From Sphingopyxis lindanitolerans (GTDB taxonomy: Bacteria > Pseudomonadota > Alphaproteobacteria > Sphingomonadales > Sphingomonadaceae), in contig NZ_CM009578.1 of the NCBI RefSeq assembly GCF_002993885.1, forward strand, positions 995,251 to 1,059,250: a stretch of 64,000 bases of DNA, written 5' to 3'. The translations under genes were made by a program, and so were the position numbers. Every line of letters starts with the position of its first letter. Positions within the stretch are counted from its first letter, which is position 1. Under the pieces are notes generated by a model. It saw only the letters and a list, made by a program, of their open reading frames with translations, ran no database searches and had not been told where the DNA came from. This document shows, one piece after another, positions 46,364 to 56,746 of the stretch.

Positions 46364-47044
46364 ATGGCTGGCAATGATCATGTCGATATGAAGACCTCGG
46401 GCGCCGACCGCACCGCCGCGCGGCTCGCGGCGGCGCCCGGCATCAGGCGTGCGCCGACCCCGAAGCTCGAGCAATATATGCTCGCACGCTTCCTCGACCC
46501 CGACACCTGCGCCGCGCTGGTGGCGATGATCGACGCCAACGCGCGCCCGTCGACGATCGCCGACCCCAATGGCGACGACGCCTTTCGCACCAGTTCAACC
46601 TGCGACCTCGACCATCGTCACCCGGTGGTCGTCGCGGTGAACGACCGGCTCCACGCGCTCACCGGCATCCCGCGCGAATATGGCGAACCGCTGCAAGGCC
46701 AGCGTTACGACGTCGGCGAGGAGTTCAAGGCGCACACCGATTATTTCGACCCCGACGGTGCGGACTGGGACACCTATTGCGCGATCCCCGGCCAGCGGAG
46801 CTGGACGCTGATGATCTATCTCAACCAGCCCGGCGCGGGCGGCGCAACGCGCTTCCTCTCGACGGGGAAGCTGCACCAGCCCGAAACCGGCAAGCTGCTC
46901 GCGTGGAACAATGTCCGTCCCGACGGCACCCCCAATCCCGAAACGCTCCACCACGGGATGAAGGTGCGCAAGGGGCGCAAATATATCATCACCAAATGGT
47001 TCCGCGAACGGCCGTGGCCGTGGGCGGAGGGAGAGCTGGGTTAG
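46364..47044 (+). CDS. 2OG-Fe(II) oxygenase (prolyl 4-hydroxylase type)
   Basis: 226 residues. The double-stranded beta-helix carries the iron ligands His124 and Asp126 (HTDYFDP) and His196/197 (TLHHGMKV), with Lys206 as likely 2-oxoglutarate binder. LEQYMLARFLDPDTCAALVA and SWTLMIYLNQPGAGGATRFL are family features. The N-terminal 35 residues are variable, and a start at ATG 46388 is possible. Substrate unknown; bacterial relatives hydroxylate prolines in proteins such as EF-Tu. Confidence 0.9.
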   Translation: MAGNDHVDMKTSGADRTAARLAAAPGIRRAPTPKLEQYMLARFLDPDTCAALVAMIDANARPSTIADPNGDDAFRTSSTCDLDHRHPVVVAVNDRLHALTGIPREYGEPLQGQRYDVGEEFKAHTDYFDPDGADWDTYCAIPGQRSWTLMIYLNQPGAGGATRFLSTGKLHQPETGKLLAWNNVRPDGTPNPETLHHGMKVRKGRKYIITKWFRERPWPWAEGELG

Positions 47045-47082
47045 CCATTCCCCCGGCGACGGCGATCATCCTATGTTGAAAA

Positions 47083-47240
47083 CGCCGTGTGCCCCCGCGC
47101 AGGCGGGGGCCCATCTCCGGTCGGTGCTATTTTGAACCGGCCGGAGACGGATCAGTATCGGGTTGACCATGCCCCGCATGGTCAAGGATCGTCCGGGGGA
47201 CGATCCGACCCGATGCTCCTGCGCGGGGATACACAGCCTT
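47083..47240. repeat. Palindromic repeat, family E
   Basis: GTGTGCCCCCGCGCAGGCGG..CCCATCTCCGGTC, then GACCGGAGA-like and GATCGTCC/GGACGATC palindromes, ending CTCCTGCGCGGGGATACACA. It is a composite fold-back between convergent genes. Confidence 0.7.
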
Positions 47241-47276
47241 GTTTGAAGGCTTCATTCTGCGATGATCGCGCTCGAC

Positions 47277-48023
47277 TTAGCGCACCAGTCGATACTGAAA
47301 GCTCAAGGTCAGCGTGTTCGCGACCTGCCCCGGTTCGACCGGAGTCGCCTTGGCCGCGGCATCCATTGCCTGCATGCGGACCATCGGCATCGGCGGCTGC
47401 GGTCCGCCGAAGCTGCCTTCGCCGATCGCCACCAGTTCGGCGCCGCGAAAGCCCGCGAGGCGCGCATAGTCGGCGGCCTTTGCTTCGGCTTCCTTGATCG
47501 CCGCGCCGCGCGCGCCGACAAGCTGCGCGTCGGGATCCTTCATCCCGAACCACGGCCCGTCGACATTGGTGCCGCCCGCCGCGACCAGCGCGTCGAGCAG
47601 CGGCCCGATATCGTCGATCTTCGGAGTCGTCGCGCGCACGCTGTTCGACACCTGATAGCCCAGAAAGCGCGGCGGCTGGCCGTCGCTGCGATTGCTGTAA
47701 TCATATTGCGGCGACAGGTTGATGCCGCTCGTCTGAATATCCTCGGCCTTGATCCCGCGTGCCTTTGCCGCGGCGATCAGCTTGTCCATCGCGGCGGCGT
47801 TGGCGCGCATCGCCTCGACCGCGGTCGGCGCGGTCGTCGTCACTCCGGCGCCCACGGTCGCCTGGTCGGGGCGCGAGCGCACTTCCTGGCTGACCGAAAA
47901 GCTCAGGATCGGCCCCGCTGTCGTCGCTGTCGTCACCGTCGATCCTCCTTGCTGGGCGATGGCGGGCATCGCGGCCATCAGCGCGATACCGGCCGCCATG
48001 GCGGTGAACATTGGCTTCGTCAT
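47277..48023 (-). CDS. SIMPL domain (DUF541) periplasmic protein
   Basis: 248 residues with a signal peptide (MTKPMFTAMAAGIALMAAMP..AIAQ). The SIMPL region includes VRSRPDQATVGAGVTTTAPT, RGIKAEDIQTSGINLSPQYD and FLGYQVSNSVRATTPKIDDI. Family members (for example YggE of E. coli) are linked to oxidative stress tolerance. It is divergent from the ABC-F gene at 48132. Confidence 0.93.
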   Translation of the reverse strand: MTKPMFTAMAAGIALMAAMPAIAQQGGSTVTTATTAGPILSFSVSQEVRSRPDQATVGAGVTTTAPTAVEAMRANAAAMDKLIAAAKARGIKAEDIQTSGINLSPQYDYSNRSDGQPPRFLGYQVSNSVRATTPKIDDIGPLLDALVAAGGTNVDGPWFGMKDPDAQLVGARGAAIKEAEAKAADYARLAGFRGAELVAIGEGSFGGPQPPMPMVRMQAMDAAAKATPVEPGQVANTLTLSFQYRLVR

Positions 48024-48131
48024 GTCATTCTCCTATCGTCGCTCCGTAACGCTGACGGAGCGAACCCGTTCCGGCCTTTGCATGGAGGCCGCTTGCATCA
48101 GGCTGAACGCATCGGTAGCGGGGCGTTCATC

Positions 48132-49913
<1,782 letters not shown>

Positions 49914-49994
49914 TCCGTGGTGCGGTGCACCGCCAGTTGCCATTGTCGAACCTCCGCGCCATCGTGCGCCCTCGGCAGTCGATGGAGTTCTTGA

Positions 49995-50636
49995 ATGATC
50001 GCATTCTTATTCCTCGCAGCGCTGCAGGCCGAAGCGGGATCCACTGCCGTCACATCGCCACACGCGCCGCAACTACTCAACCCCAAAACCGTTCTGTCCA
50101 ACACTGACTATCCCGGCCCGGCGCTGCAAAAAAGCCAGACGGGAATCGTATCTATTCTTTTGCACGTCTCTCCCGAAGGGCGAGTCTCCTCGTGCGATGT
50201 CACCGAGAGTAGCGGCTTTCCCCTGCTCGACGCTGCGACATGCCGCGCGCACAAGGCCCGAGCACGCTTCACTCCGGCCACGGACGCTGCCGGTGCGCCC
50301 ATAGCAGGCTCCTATCGAACGGTTGCAACATGGGGAGTTGGTGACGATCAACCGCACGCCCGCGCAACTTTTCCATTGCAAGTATCTCAACTGCCAGCCA
50401 GCTATAAGCAGCCTGTTGAACTAGAACTTCTTTTCGGCGCGACCGGCCACGTCACAGCCTGCAACGTCAAGACGACAAGCGGCAGCGGCGCCGCGGACCG
50501 CGCCGCCTGCGACTATTTAGATCAGCAGTTGATCGTCGATCCACCCAAGAGTGGATCAGACGGGGTCGAGCCGGTCGCCGTCCGAACCATCACGGCTGTC
50601 CTCACGGTGGATGGGGCCGATAAAGCGAGCCGATAG
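49995..50636 (+). CDS. TonB C-terminal-like exported protein
   Basis: 213 residues with a short hydrophobic start (MIAFLFLAALQAEAG). Two repeated segments resemble TonB C-terminal domains: YPGPALQKSQTGIVSILLHV ..GRVSSCDVTESSGFPLLDAA and a second with GHVTACNVKTTSGSGAADRA. Proteins of this kind are common in sphingomonads, but pairing with a particular receptor is unknown. Each repeat has a conserved Cys pair (SSCDV..TCRAH; TACNV..AACDY). Base composition is lower in GC than neighbouring genes. Confidence 0.7.
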   Translation: MIAFLFLAALQAEAGSTAVTSPHAPQLLNPKTVLSNTDYPGPALQKSQTGIVSILLHVSPEGRVSSCDVTESSGFPLLDAATCRAHKARARFTPATDAAGAPIAGSYRTVATWGVGDDQPHARATFPLQVSQLPASYKQPVELELLFGATGHVTACNVKTTSGSGAADRAACDYLDQQLIVDPPKSGSDGVEPVAVRTITAVLTVDGADKASR

Positions 50637-50664
50637 GTGGGGCCGGCCGGATCGCAAACGCGCC

Positions 50665-51147
50665 TCACCCCGTCCCGTAAAAACGCGCCAGCCGGTCGAG
50701 CGCCAGCCCCAGCACCAGCTTGCCCGATCGCGCGGGCCAGCCCAGCGCCTTCTCGGCGCCGCCGATCCCCTCGCCCGCGCAGATCACGCGCCAGCAGATG
50801 TCGGCGAGCCCCGGCCCGGCGTGATCGATCGCGGCATGAAAGCGCCGGTGCGCGTCGATGCGCGCCAGCCAGGCGTCGGCCGCGCGCGCGCCGCCGCGGC
50901 TCTTGGCCGGGGGTGCGGCGTCCCAGCGCATCGTCAGGCGCGCCGACAGGCCCGCGCGTTCATAATCGGCGCGCAGCCGCTCGCCCGCCGCAAGCTGCGC
51001 CGCGGTCAGCATCCCGCGCGCCGCGAGCCACGCGATCGGACTTTCGGCGACATTGACCGTGACATGCCGCATGACCTGCGGCCCCGCCTTGCCGGGATCG
51101 AGCCGGTCGTCGGGGTGGAGGCGAGTTTCGAAGCGGCGTGCGGTCAT
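50665..51147 (-). CDS. DUF6456 domain protein
   Basis: 160 residues. ESPIAWLAARGMLTAAQLAA then GERLRADYERAGLSARLTMR, and the end LGWPARSGKLVLGLALDRLA are features of the alphaproteobacterial DUF6456 family. Some relatives are joined to DNA-binding domains, and this one resembles only the C-terminal half. GGAGATTCGC precedes the ATG. It is divergent from the XRE regulator at 51231. Function unknown, possibly regulatory. Confidence 0.8.
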   Translation of the reverse strand: MTARRFETRLHPDDRLDPGKAGPQVMRHVTVNVAESPIAWLAARGMLTAAQLAAGERLRADYERAGLSARLTMRWDAAPPAKSRGGARAADAWLARIDAHRRFHAAIDHAGPGLADICWRVICAGEGIGGAEKALGWPARSGKLVLGLALDRLARFYGTG

Positions 51148-51184
51148 GCGAATCTCCTTCAGGCACGACCGCTTGACATTGGAT

Positions 51185-51199
51185 GATATTGTAGGAAAG
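51185..51199 (+). promoter_or_regulatory. 15-bp motif GATATTGTAGGAAAG upstream of the XRE regulator
   Basis: Identical 15-mer on the minus strand at 58187-58173, upstream of the quinone oxidoreductase gene, both in the same orientation relative to the gene and both preceded by ATTGG. See findings. Confidence 0.45.
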
Positions 51200-51230
51200 A
51201 AGAAACCGATTTGGTTATCGGAGGTCCGCC

Positions 51231-51791
51231 ATGATCAACAGCATCCGCGCCGTCCGCCGCGCCAAGGGCCTGACGCTCGAAGAGGTGGGGCAGCGCTGCG
51301 ACCCGCCGACCACCGCGCAGACGATCGGCCGCCTCGAAACCGGCACGCGGACGCTGTCGCTCGGCTGGATGAACCGCATCGCCAAGGCGCTCGGGGTCGA
51401 GGCCGCCGAACTGGTCCAGCTTCCGCAGGATACGCAACTCACGATCACCGCGCTGCTCGGCGCCGAAGGCGCGCAAGCACCGACCCGCGTCGAACAGGCG
51501 CTCACCGCGCGTCCGGGCGAGGATATGGCCGCAGTGCGCGTCACCTCGTCGATCGGCGATTATCGCGCGGGCGACGAAATCTGGTGCCGCCGCATCGCCG
51601 GCGATTGGGCCAGCGCGCTCAACCGCGACCTGCTCGTCCCGCGCCCCGCCGGCCGCTTCTTCTTCGCGCGGCTGCTCAACGTCGATGGCGAAAAGCTCCA
51701 CTTGCTCCCGCTCGGCACCGGCCAGCGCCAGCAGGTCGTGAGCAATCCGCCCTGGGCAGCGGTCGCGGTGCGGCTGATCCGAACGCTCTAG
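51231..51791 (+). CDS. XRE family transcriptional regulator
   Basis: 186 residues. N-terminal Cro/C1-type helix-turn-helix (SIRAVRRAKGLTLEEVGQRC ..TIGRLETGTRTLSLGWMNRI) and a C-terminal region (about 95-186) that has the shape of a peptidase_S24/LexA-like or sensing beta-barrel fold: EDMAAVRVTSSIGDYRAGDE and GRFFFARLLNVDGEKLHLLP. No catalytic Ser-Lys pair is evident. GGAGGTCCGCC precedes the ATG. Divergent from DUF6456. Likely autoregulated through the shared motif upstream. Confidence 0.85.
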   Translation: MINSIRAVRRAKGLTLEEVGQRCDPPTTAQTIGRLETGTRTLSLGWMNRIAKALGVEAAELVQLPQDTQLTITALLGAEGAQAPTRVEQALTARPGEDMAAVRVTSSIGDYRAGDEIWCRRIAGDWASALNRDLLVPRPAGRFFFARLLNVDGEKLHLLPLGTGQRQQVVSNPPWAAVAVRLIRTL

Positions 51792-51813
51792 ACAAATCGC
51801 GTGCAATCCAAAT

Positions 51814-51922
51814 CCCCGCCTCCCCGAGCGAAGACGAGGGGCTCTGCCGAGCGAAGTCGAGGCCGTCACGACGCGGCTTCCGCTGCGCTCGAACGAACCC
51901 ATCGTCTTCGCTCGGGGAGGCG
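51814..51922. repeat. Palindromic repeat
   Basis: CCCCGCCTCCCCGAGCGAAG ACGA at the left and TCGTCTTCGCTCGGGGAGGC at the right form the stem; GAGCGAAGTCGAGG..CGCTCGAACGAACCC lies inside. It is between the XRE and glycosyltransferase genes. Confidence 0.8.
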
Positions 51923-51958
51923 ATACGGATTCATGACTCGATGTTCCAAGGGGCCAAT

Positions 51959-53128
51959 ATGAATTCGCCGCTCCGCATCCTATCCATCGCCACCCTGTTC
52001 CCCGACGCGGTGCGGCCGACCTTTGGCCTGTTCGTCGAAAAGAGCCTGCGCGCGCTGGCCGCGCAGCCGGGCATCAATCTCACCATCGTCGCGCCGGTCG
52101 GGGTGCCGCCCTTTCCGCTCTCGCTGCACCCTCGCTACCGCGCGCTCCGCGCCCTGCCGGAAACCGAGTCGTGGGACGGCCTCACCGTCCACCGCCCGCG
52201 CTTCGCGCTGGTGCCGCGCTACGGCGCGCGCTTCAATCCGGGGCAAGTCGCGCGCGCCGTGCTGTCGGCGGTGCGCGGGCAGACATTCGATGTCGTCGAT
52301 GCCGAATTCTTCTACCCCGACGGCCCCGCCGCGATGCGCGTCGCCGATGCGCTCGGCCTGCCCTTTTCGGTCAAGGCGCGCGGCGCCGACATCAGCCATT
52401 TCGGGCACGACCCGGCGACGCGGGCCGCGGTGCTGAAGGCCGCCGATCGCGCCGCGGGCCTGCTCGCGGTCTCCGCCGCGATGCGCCGCGACATGGCGGC
52501 GATCGGCATCGATGCGGGCAAGGTGGCGGTGCATTATACCGGGATCGACACCGGCCGCTTTCACCCCGGCGACCGCGCCGCCGCGCGCGCCGCGCTCGGC
52601 ATGGGCGACGGCCCGGTCATCGCCACCGTCGGCGCCCTCATTCCGCGCAAGGGCCAGGCGCTGGTGATCGAGGCGCTGCCCGCGCTTCCCGGCGTCCATT
52701 ACTGGCTCGCGGGGGCGGGCGAAGAGGACGGCCGCTATCACGCCCTGGCGCAGCGGCACGGCGTCGCCGATCGCGTCCACCTGATGGGTCCGGTCGCCAA
52801 CGCCGACCTGCCGCTCCTCTATCGCGCCGCCGACGCGCTCGTCATGCCGTCGGTCAGCGAAGGCCTTGCCAACGCCTGGGTCGAAGCGCTCGCCTGCGGA
52901 ACGCCGATCGTGATCAGCGAGGCGGGTGGCGCCGCCGAACTCGTTACGTCAGCGACCGCGGGCCGCATCGTCCAACGCACGCCGCACGCGATCGCAGCGG
53001 CGGTGCAGGGCATCCTCGCCGCGCCGCCATCACCAGCGGCCGTCGCCGCCAGCCTGAACGGCCGTTTCGACTGGGACCGCAACGGCCGCGAACTGGCCGA
53101 CCATCTCCGCCGCTGTGCGGGCCATTAA
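51959..53128 (+). CDS. Glycosyltransferase family 4-like protein
   Basis: 389 residues in two Rossmann domains (GT-B). N-terminal: ILSIATLFPDAVRPTFGLFV; C-terminal: GALIPRKGQALVIEALPALP, LMGPVANADLPLLYRAADAL and the donor-binding MPSVSEGLANAWVEALACGT with Glu..Glu spacing of the GT4 family. Transfers a sugar from a nucleotide donor to lipid or polysaccharide; acceptor unknown. No polysaccharide cluster is nearby. The stop codon lies in the 27-bp palindrome shared with secF. Confidence 0.93.
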   Translation: MNSPLRILSIATLFPDAVRPTFGLFVEKSLRALAAQPGINLTIVAPVGVPPFPLSLHPRYRALRALPETESWDGLTVHRPRFALVPRYGARFNPGQVARAVLSAVRGQTFDVVDAEFFYPDGPAAMRVADALGLPFSVKARGADISHFGHDPATRAAVLKAADRAAGLLAVSAAMRRDMAAIGIDAGKVAVHYTGIDTGRFHPGDRAAARAALGMGDGPVIATVGALIPRKGQALVIEALPALPGVHYWLAGAGEEDGRYHALAQRHGVADRVHLMGPVANADLPLLYRAADALVMPSVSEGLANAWVEALACGTPIVISEAGGAAELVTSATAGRIVQRTPHAIAAAVQGILAAPPSPAAVAASLNGRFDWDRNGRELADHLRRCAGH

Positions 53129-53150
53129 ATAGGGACAGTCCCTATTTAAT
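53124..53150. repeat. Perfect AT-rich palindrome with GGGACAGTCCC core
   Basis: ATTAAATAGGGA-CAG-TCCCTATTTAAT, perfect 12-bp arms. It spans the stop codons of the convergent glycosyltransferase and secF genes. It may serve as a bidirectional terminator, and its core recalls REP elements linked to REP-associated tyrosine transposases. Confidence 0.8.
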
Positions 53151-54130
53151 CACACGACCGCGCCGTCGTCCTTGCGGGTCACGCGCTCGGCGCCCTCGGT
53201 CGCGGCGCTGGTGCGCGGCACGAAGCTTTGCGGGCCGACCTTCAGCCAGACGAGCACCGGGGTCGACATCAGGATCGACGAATAGGTGCCGACGAAGACG
53301 CCGAACAGCATCGCCGCGGTGAAGCCAAAGATCACGTCGGGGCCGAAGAGCAGCAGCATGCCAAGCGCCAGCATCACCGACACGCTGGTCATGACGGTGC
53401 GCGACAGCGTTTCGTTGATGCTGAGATTGAGCAGCGGGACGATCTCCATCTTCCGATATTTCTTCAGATTTTCGCGCACGCGGTCATAGACGACGATCGT
53501 GTCGTTCAGCGAATAGCCGACGATCGTCAGCAACGCCGCGATGCTGTTGAGGTCGAACTGGAGCTGCGTCACCGCGAACAGGCCAAAGGTCAGCGCGACT
53601 TCGTGGAACAGGCGCCCCAGCGCACCGACCCCGAACTGCCATTCGAAGCGGATCCAGATATAGATCGAGATGCCGATCATCGCGAGCACGAGGCTGAGCG
53701 CGCCGGTGCGGATCAGCTCGCCCGACACCTTGCCCGACACGGTCTCGACCGACCCGGTGTGGGCGGTCGGAAAGGCCTTGTGGATGCCGTCGACGAGCTG
53801 CTTGCCCGCGCGGTCGGCCGCCGCCTTGTCGCCCTCGGGAAGCCCGGTGCGGATCGCCACCGCCTTGTCGGAGCCGAATTGCTGGATCGTCGCTTCGCCA
53901 AGGCCGATATCGCCGACCTTGTCGCGAATCTCGTCGATCTTGGGCATCGTCTGCGGGAATTCGACGCGGACCGACTGGCCGCCGACGAAATCGACGCCCA
54001 GATTGAGGCCCTTCACCGCGACCAGCGCGATCGATACGACCACGAGGATGAAGCTCGCGGCCGACGCGATTTTCCGCCACCGCAGAAAATCGATATTCGT
54101 GTCCTCAGGGACGAGTTTCAGCAGACGCAT
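53150..54130 (-). CDS. secF: Protein export membrane protein SecF
   Basis: 326 residues with six transmembrane helices and one periplasmic loop (about 55-150). LNLGVDFVGGQSVRVEFPQT is the N-terminal signature, and LTIVGYSLNDTIVVYDRVRE the conserved D4 region. With SecD it pulls proteins through SecYEG using the proton gradient. It follows secD with an 18-bp gap. Confidence 0.98.
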   Translation of the reverse strand: MRLLKLVPEDTNIDFLRWRKIASAASFILVVVSIALVAVKGLNLGVDFVGGQSVRVEFPQTMPKIDEIRDKVGDIGLGEATIQQFGSDKAVAIRTGLPEGDKAAADRAGKQLVDGIHKAFPTAHTGSVETVSGKVSGELIRTGALSLVLAMIGISIYIWIRFEWQFGVGALGRLFHEVALTFGLFAVTQLQFDLNSIAALLTIVGYSLNDTIVVYDRVRENLKKYRKMEIVPLLNLSINETLSRTVMTSVSVMLALGMLLLFGPDVIFGFTAAMLFGVFVGTYSSILMSTPVLVWLKVGPQSFVPRTSAATEGAERVTRKDDGAVV

Positions 54131-54148
54131 CGTTTCGCTCCCTTTCTC

Positions 54149-55762
54149 TTAAATGGTGATGGTCGTCGGACGCTTGGCGTGCAGCCAGCGGGCGGCAAAC
54201 AGGCGCGTGACGGTAACGGCGGTAAAGACGCTGGTGGCGATGCCGATGGTCAGCACCACGGCAAAGCCCTTGATCGGGCCGGTGCCGAACCAGAACATCA
54301 GCGCCGCGGCGATGACGTTGGTGACGTTCGCGTCGAAGATCGCGCGGCTCGCCTCCGAATAGCCAAGCTCGACGGCCTGGAACACCCGTCGCCCGCGCTT
54401 CAATTCCTCGCGTATGCGTTCGTTGATCAGCACGTTGGCGTCGACCGCGGCGCCGATCGTCAGCACGAAACCGGCAATGCCCGGCAAGGTCAGCGTCGCG
54501 TTGAACCCCGCCATGATCGCGATGATCAGGAAGAGGTTGAAGAAGAGCGCGATGCACGCATAGACGCCGAAACGGCCATAGACGATCAGCATCAGCACGA
54601 GCACCGAGACCGTCGCGATGATCCCCGCGATCGCGCCCTTGCGAATCGAATCGGCGCCGAGTTCGGGGGTCACCGTCCGCTCTTCGACCACCGTCATCTT
54701 GACCGGCAACGCGCCCGAGCGCAGCGAGATGGCAAGGTTGTTCGCACTCGCGACCGAGAAGCTGCCCGAAATCTGGGCGCTGCCGCCCAGGATCGGCTCG
54801 TTGATCGACGGTGCCGACAGCACCCGGCCATCGAGCACCATCGCGAACCGCTTGCCGACACTCTGCGCCGTCACCTTGGCGAAAGTCGCCGAACCGCCCG
54901 AATCGAAACGGATGTTGACGACCGGCTGGCCCGACTGGCCGTCATAGCCCTGCTTGGCGTCGAGCAGCTGTTCGCCGCTGATCATGACCTGACGGCGCAG
55001 CACCTCAAAGCTCTGTCCGGCACCCGCGCCCTCGGCATAGGGGACGATCTCGCTCCCCACCGGCACGCGGCCCGCCGCCGCTTCATTGGGGTCGGCATTG
55101 GTGTCGACCATGCGGAATTCGAGCCGCGCGGTCTTGCCGATCAGATCCTTCAATTGCTGCGGGTCCTGAAGGCCCGGCACCTGGACGACGATCCGGTCGT
55201 CGCCCTGGCGGATGATCGTCGGCTCGCGCGTGCCGAGCGCGTTGACGCGCTTGTCGATGATGTCGCGCGCGGTATCCATCGCATTGGCGACCGCCTGCTT
55301 CTGCCCCGCCGCGGTCGGCGTCAGCACCAGGCGCGTCGTATCGATAACGTCGATCTGCCAGTCGCGCTGGCCGGTCATGGCCGCGCCGCGCGTCTCCTTG
55401 AACAGCCGGTCGCGCGCTTCGTCGAGCTGCTTCTGGTCGCGGACAAGAAAGCTGATCTTGTCGCCCGCGGTCGACAGTTCGCCGATCGCGATGTCGTCGT
55501 CGGCCCCGCGCTCGCCGCGCATCGCCGCGCGCACGGTCTTTTCCATGTTGGCGAGCTGGGTCTTTTGAAGATCGCCGACGTCGGCCTCGAGCAGCAGATG
55601 GCTGCCGCCCGCCAGGTCGAGGCCCAGATTGACCTTCACCTGCGCGAAGGACGGCAGGCGGTCGAAGGTTTTTTCGGGCAGGAAGCTGGGAATGGAAAAG
55701 ACGATGCCGAACAGCAGGATCAGGCTGATGCCGATGGTCTTCCAGCGCGGGAAATCGAGCAT
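54149..55762 (-). CDS. secD: Protein export membrane protein SecD
   Basis: 537 residues, six transmembrane helices with a large periplasmic P1 domain. The opening IPSFLPEKTFDRLPSF-like stretch, then LGLDLAGGSHLLLEADVGDL, and the later GAAVDANVLINERIREELKR are typical. Works with SecF and YajC. The gene order yajC-secD-secF is conserved. Confidence 0.98.
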   Translation of the reverse strand: MLDFPRWKTIGISLILLFGIVFSIPSFLPEKTFDRLPSFAQVKVNLGLDLAGGSHLLLEADVGDLQKTQLANMEKTVRAAMRGERGADDDIAIGELSTAGDKISFLVRDQKQLDEARDRLFKETRGAAMTGQRDWQIDVIDTTRLVLTPTAAGQKQAVANAMDTARDIIDKRVNALGTREPTIIRQGDDRIVVQVPGLQDPQQLKDLIGKTARLEFRMVDTNADPNEAAAGRVPVGSEIVPYAEGAGAGQSFEVLRRQVMISGEQLLDAKQGYDGQSGQPVVNIRFDSGGSATFAKVTAQSVGKRFAMVLDGRVLSAPSINEPILGGSAQISGSFSVASANNLAISLRSGALPVKMTVVEERTVTPELGADSIRKGAIAGIIATVSVLVLMLIVYGRFGVYACIALFFNLFLIIAIMAGFNATLTLPGIAGFVLTIGAAVDANVLINERIREELKRGRRVFQAVELGYSEASRAIFDANVTNVIAAALMFWFGTGPIKGFAVVLTIGIATSVFTAVTVTRLFAARWLHAKRPTTITI

Positions 55763-55807
55763 AGGGAAATTCCGGTTCTGGGCGCCGCCGCCGGCGGCGC
55801 CGGGGCA

Positions 55808-56137
55808 TCAGTCGTTCGCGGGTTTCGCGCCGGGCTGCAGGACGTCGGAGATGGTCGACTTCACCACCTTGATCTTCACGCCCTGCGCGATCTCGATGTC
55901 GGCGAAATCATCATCGACGCGCGTCACCTTGCCGACGATGCCGCCGCCGGTCACCACCTGGTCGCGCGGCTTCACCGCCGCGACCTTGGCGCGATGTTCC
56001 TTCATCCGCACCTGCTGCGGGCGGATCAGGAAGAACCAGAAAACGACGAAGATCAGCAGATAGGGCACCAGCATGATGAAACCGGCAACTCCGCCCGCGG
56101 AGCCAGCCGCCTGGGTCAGAAGCAGATTGGTCGACAT
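55808..56137 (-). CDS. yajC: Preprotein translocase subunit YajC
   Basis: 109 residues: one transmembrane helix (FIMLVPYLLIFVVFWFFLIR) followed by the conserved RPQQVRMKEHRAKVAAVKPR segment. The ATG at 56137 gives the family start. It is the first gene of yajC-secDF. The 428 bp upstream, to tRNA-Pro, contain a palindromic repeat and no further gene. Confidence 0.96.
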   Translation of the reverse strand: MSTNLLLTQAAGSAGGVAGFIMLVPYLLIFVVFWFFLIRPQQVRMKEHRAKVAAVKPRDQVVTGGGIVGKVTRVDDDFADIEIAQGVKIKVVKSTISDVLQPGAKPAND

Positions 56138-56384
56138 GAATGAAAGACTTTCTGTGTGCAGCATCACCCCCTCCCCCCGGGAACGGGCGCGCAAATAATG
56201 GCGCGGCGCCTATCACGCGGGGAAATGCGACGCAACCGCTCGCTGCGCGCGCCCTCCCCTTGCAGGCGAGGCAGACATGGGGAGGCGGGGGGACAGATCA
56301 AGGCGTGGGCGGCGCGATGGCTGGTATGGCAAGGATATGGACGCAGAGGCGCTGGCTGCGAAGAGGACGACGACCGTCGGCTCG

Positions 56385-56480
56385 TCCTGGCGAGCGCAGC
56401 GAAGCCATCCAGAGCGGTGGAGCGCCGCCCCTCGATGGCCGCGTCGCCCCGGATCAAGTCCGGGGCTCCTCGCGACGACG
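56385..56480. repeat. Palindromic repeat upstream of tRNA-Pro
   Basis: GTCCTGGCGAGCGCAGCGAA, CCATCCAGAGCGGTGG and CCCCGGATCAAGTCCGGGG..CTCGCGACGA. It forms nested hairpins and is probably another dispersed repeat, though no second copy is in the window. Confidence 0.5.
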
Positions 56481-56512
56481 CCGAAAATCTGCTCGGCTGC
56501 TGCCTCCGCCGC

Positions 56513-56541
56513 TTGCATCCCCCGCCAAGCCGCGCTAGGGG
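56513..56541 (+). promoter_or_regulatory. Promoter of tRNA-Pro
   Basis: TTGCAT (56513-56518), 17-bp spacer, TAGGGG (56536-56541), 24 bp before the tRNA. Same layout as the tRNA-Trp promoter. Confidence 0.6.
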
Positions 56542-56565
56542 CCTCGCCTGCCCAATCGGGCCGGT

Positions 56566-56642
56566 CGGGACGTAGCGCAGCCTGGTAGCGCATCACACTG
56601 GGGGTGTGGGGGTCGGAGGTTCGAATCCTCTCGTCCCGACCA
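56566..56642 (+). tRNA. tRNA-Pro (anticodon GGG)
   Basis: CGGGACGTAGCGCAGCCTGG start, anticodon loop CTGGGGG within CACA/TGTG, T arm AGGTTCGAATCCT, acceptor CGGGACG/CGTCCCG, discriminator A, CCA encoded. Confidence 0.95.
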
Positions 56643-56746
56643 ATTTGATCCATAGCATCAAGGCGACGGCACCGTGCAGACGGGCCTCGCGGTCGCGCGT
56701 GCCGGGCTGAGGCGGCATTCCCCAGGGAAACGCCGCCCCGTCCGGT

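Noticed and set aside
51173..51178. TTGACA as the -35 of the XRE regulator
   Set aside because: No acceptable -10 lies 16-18 bp downstream, so I report only the shared 15-bp motif.
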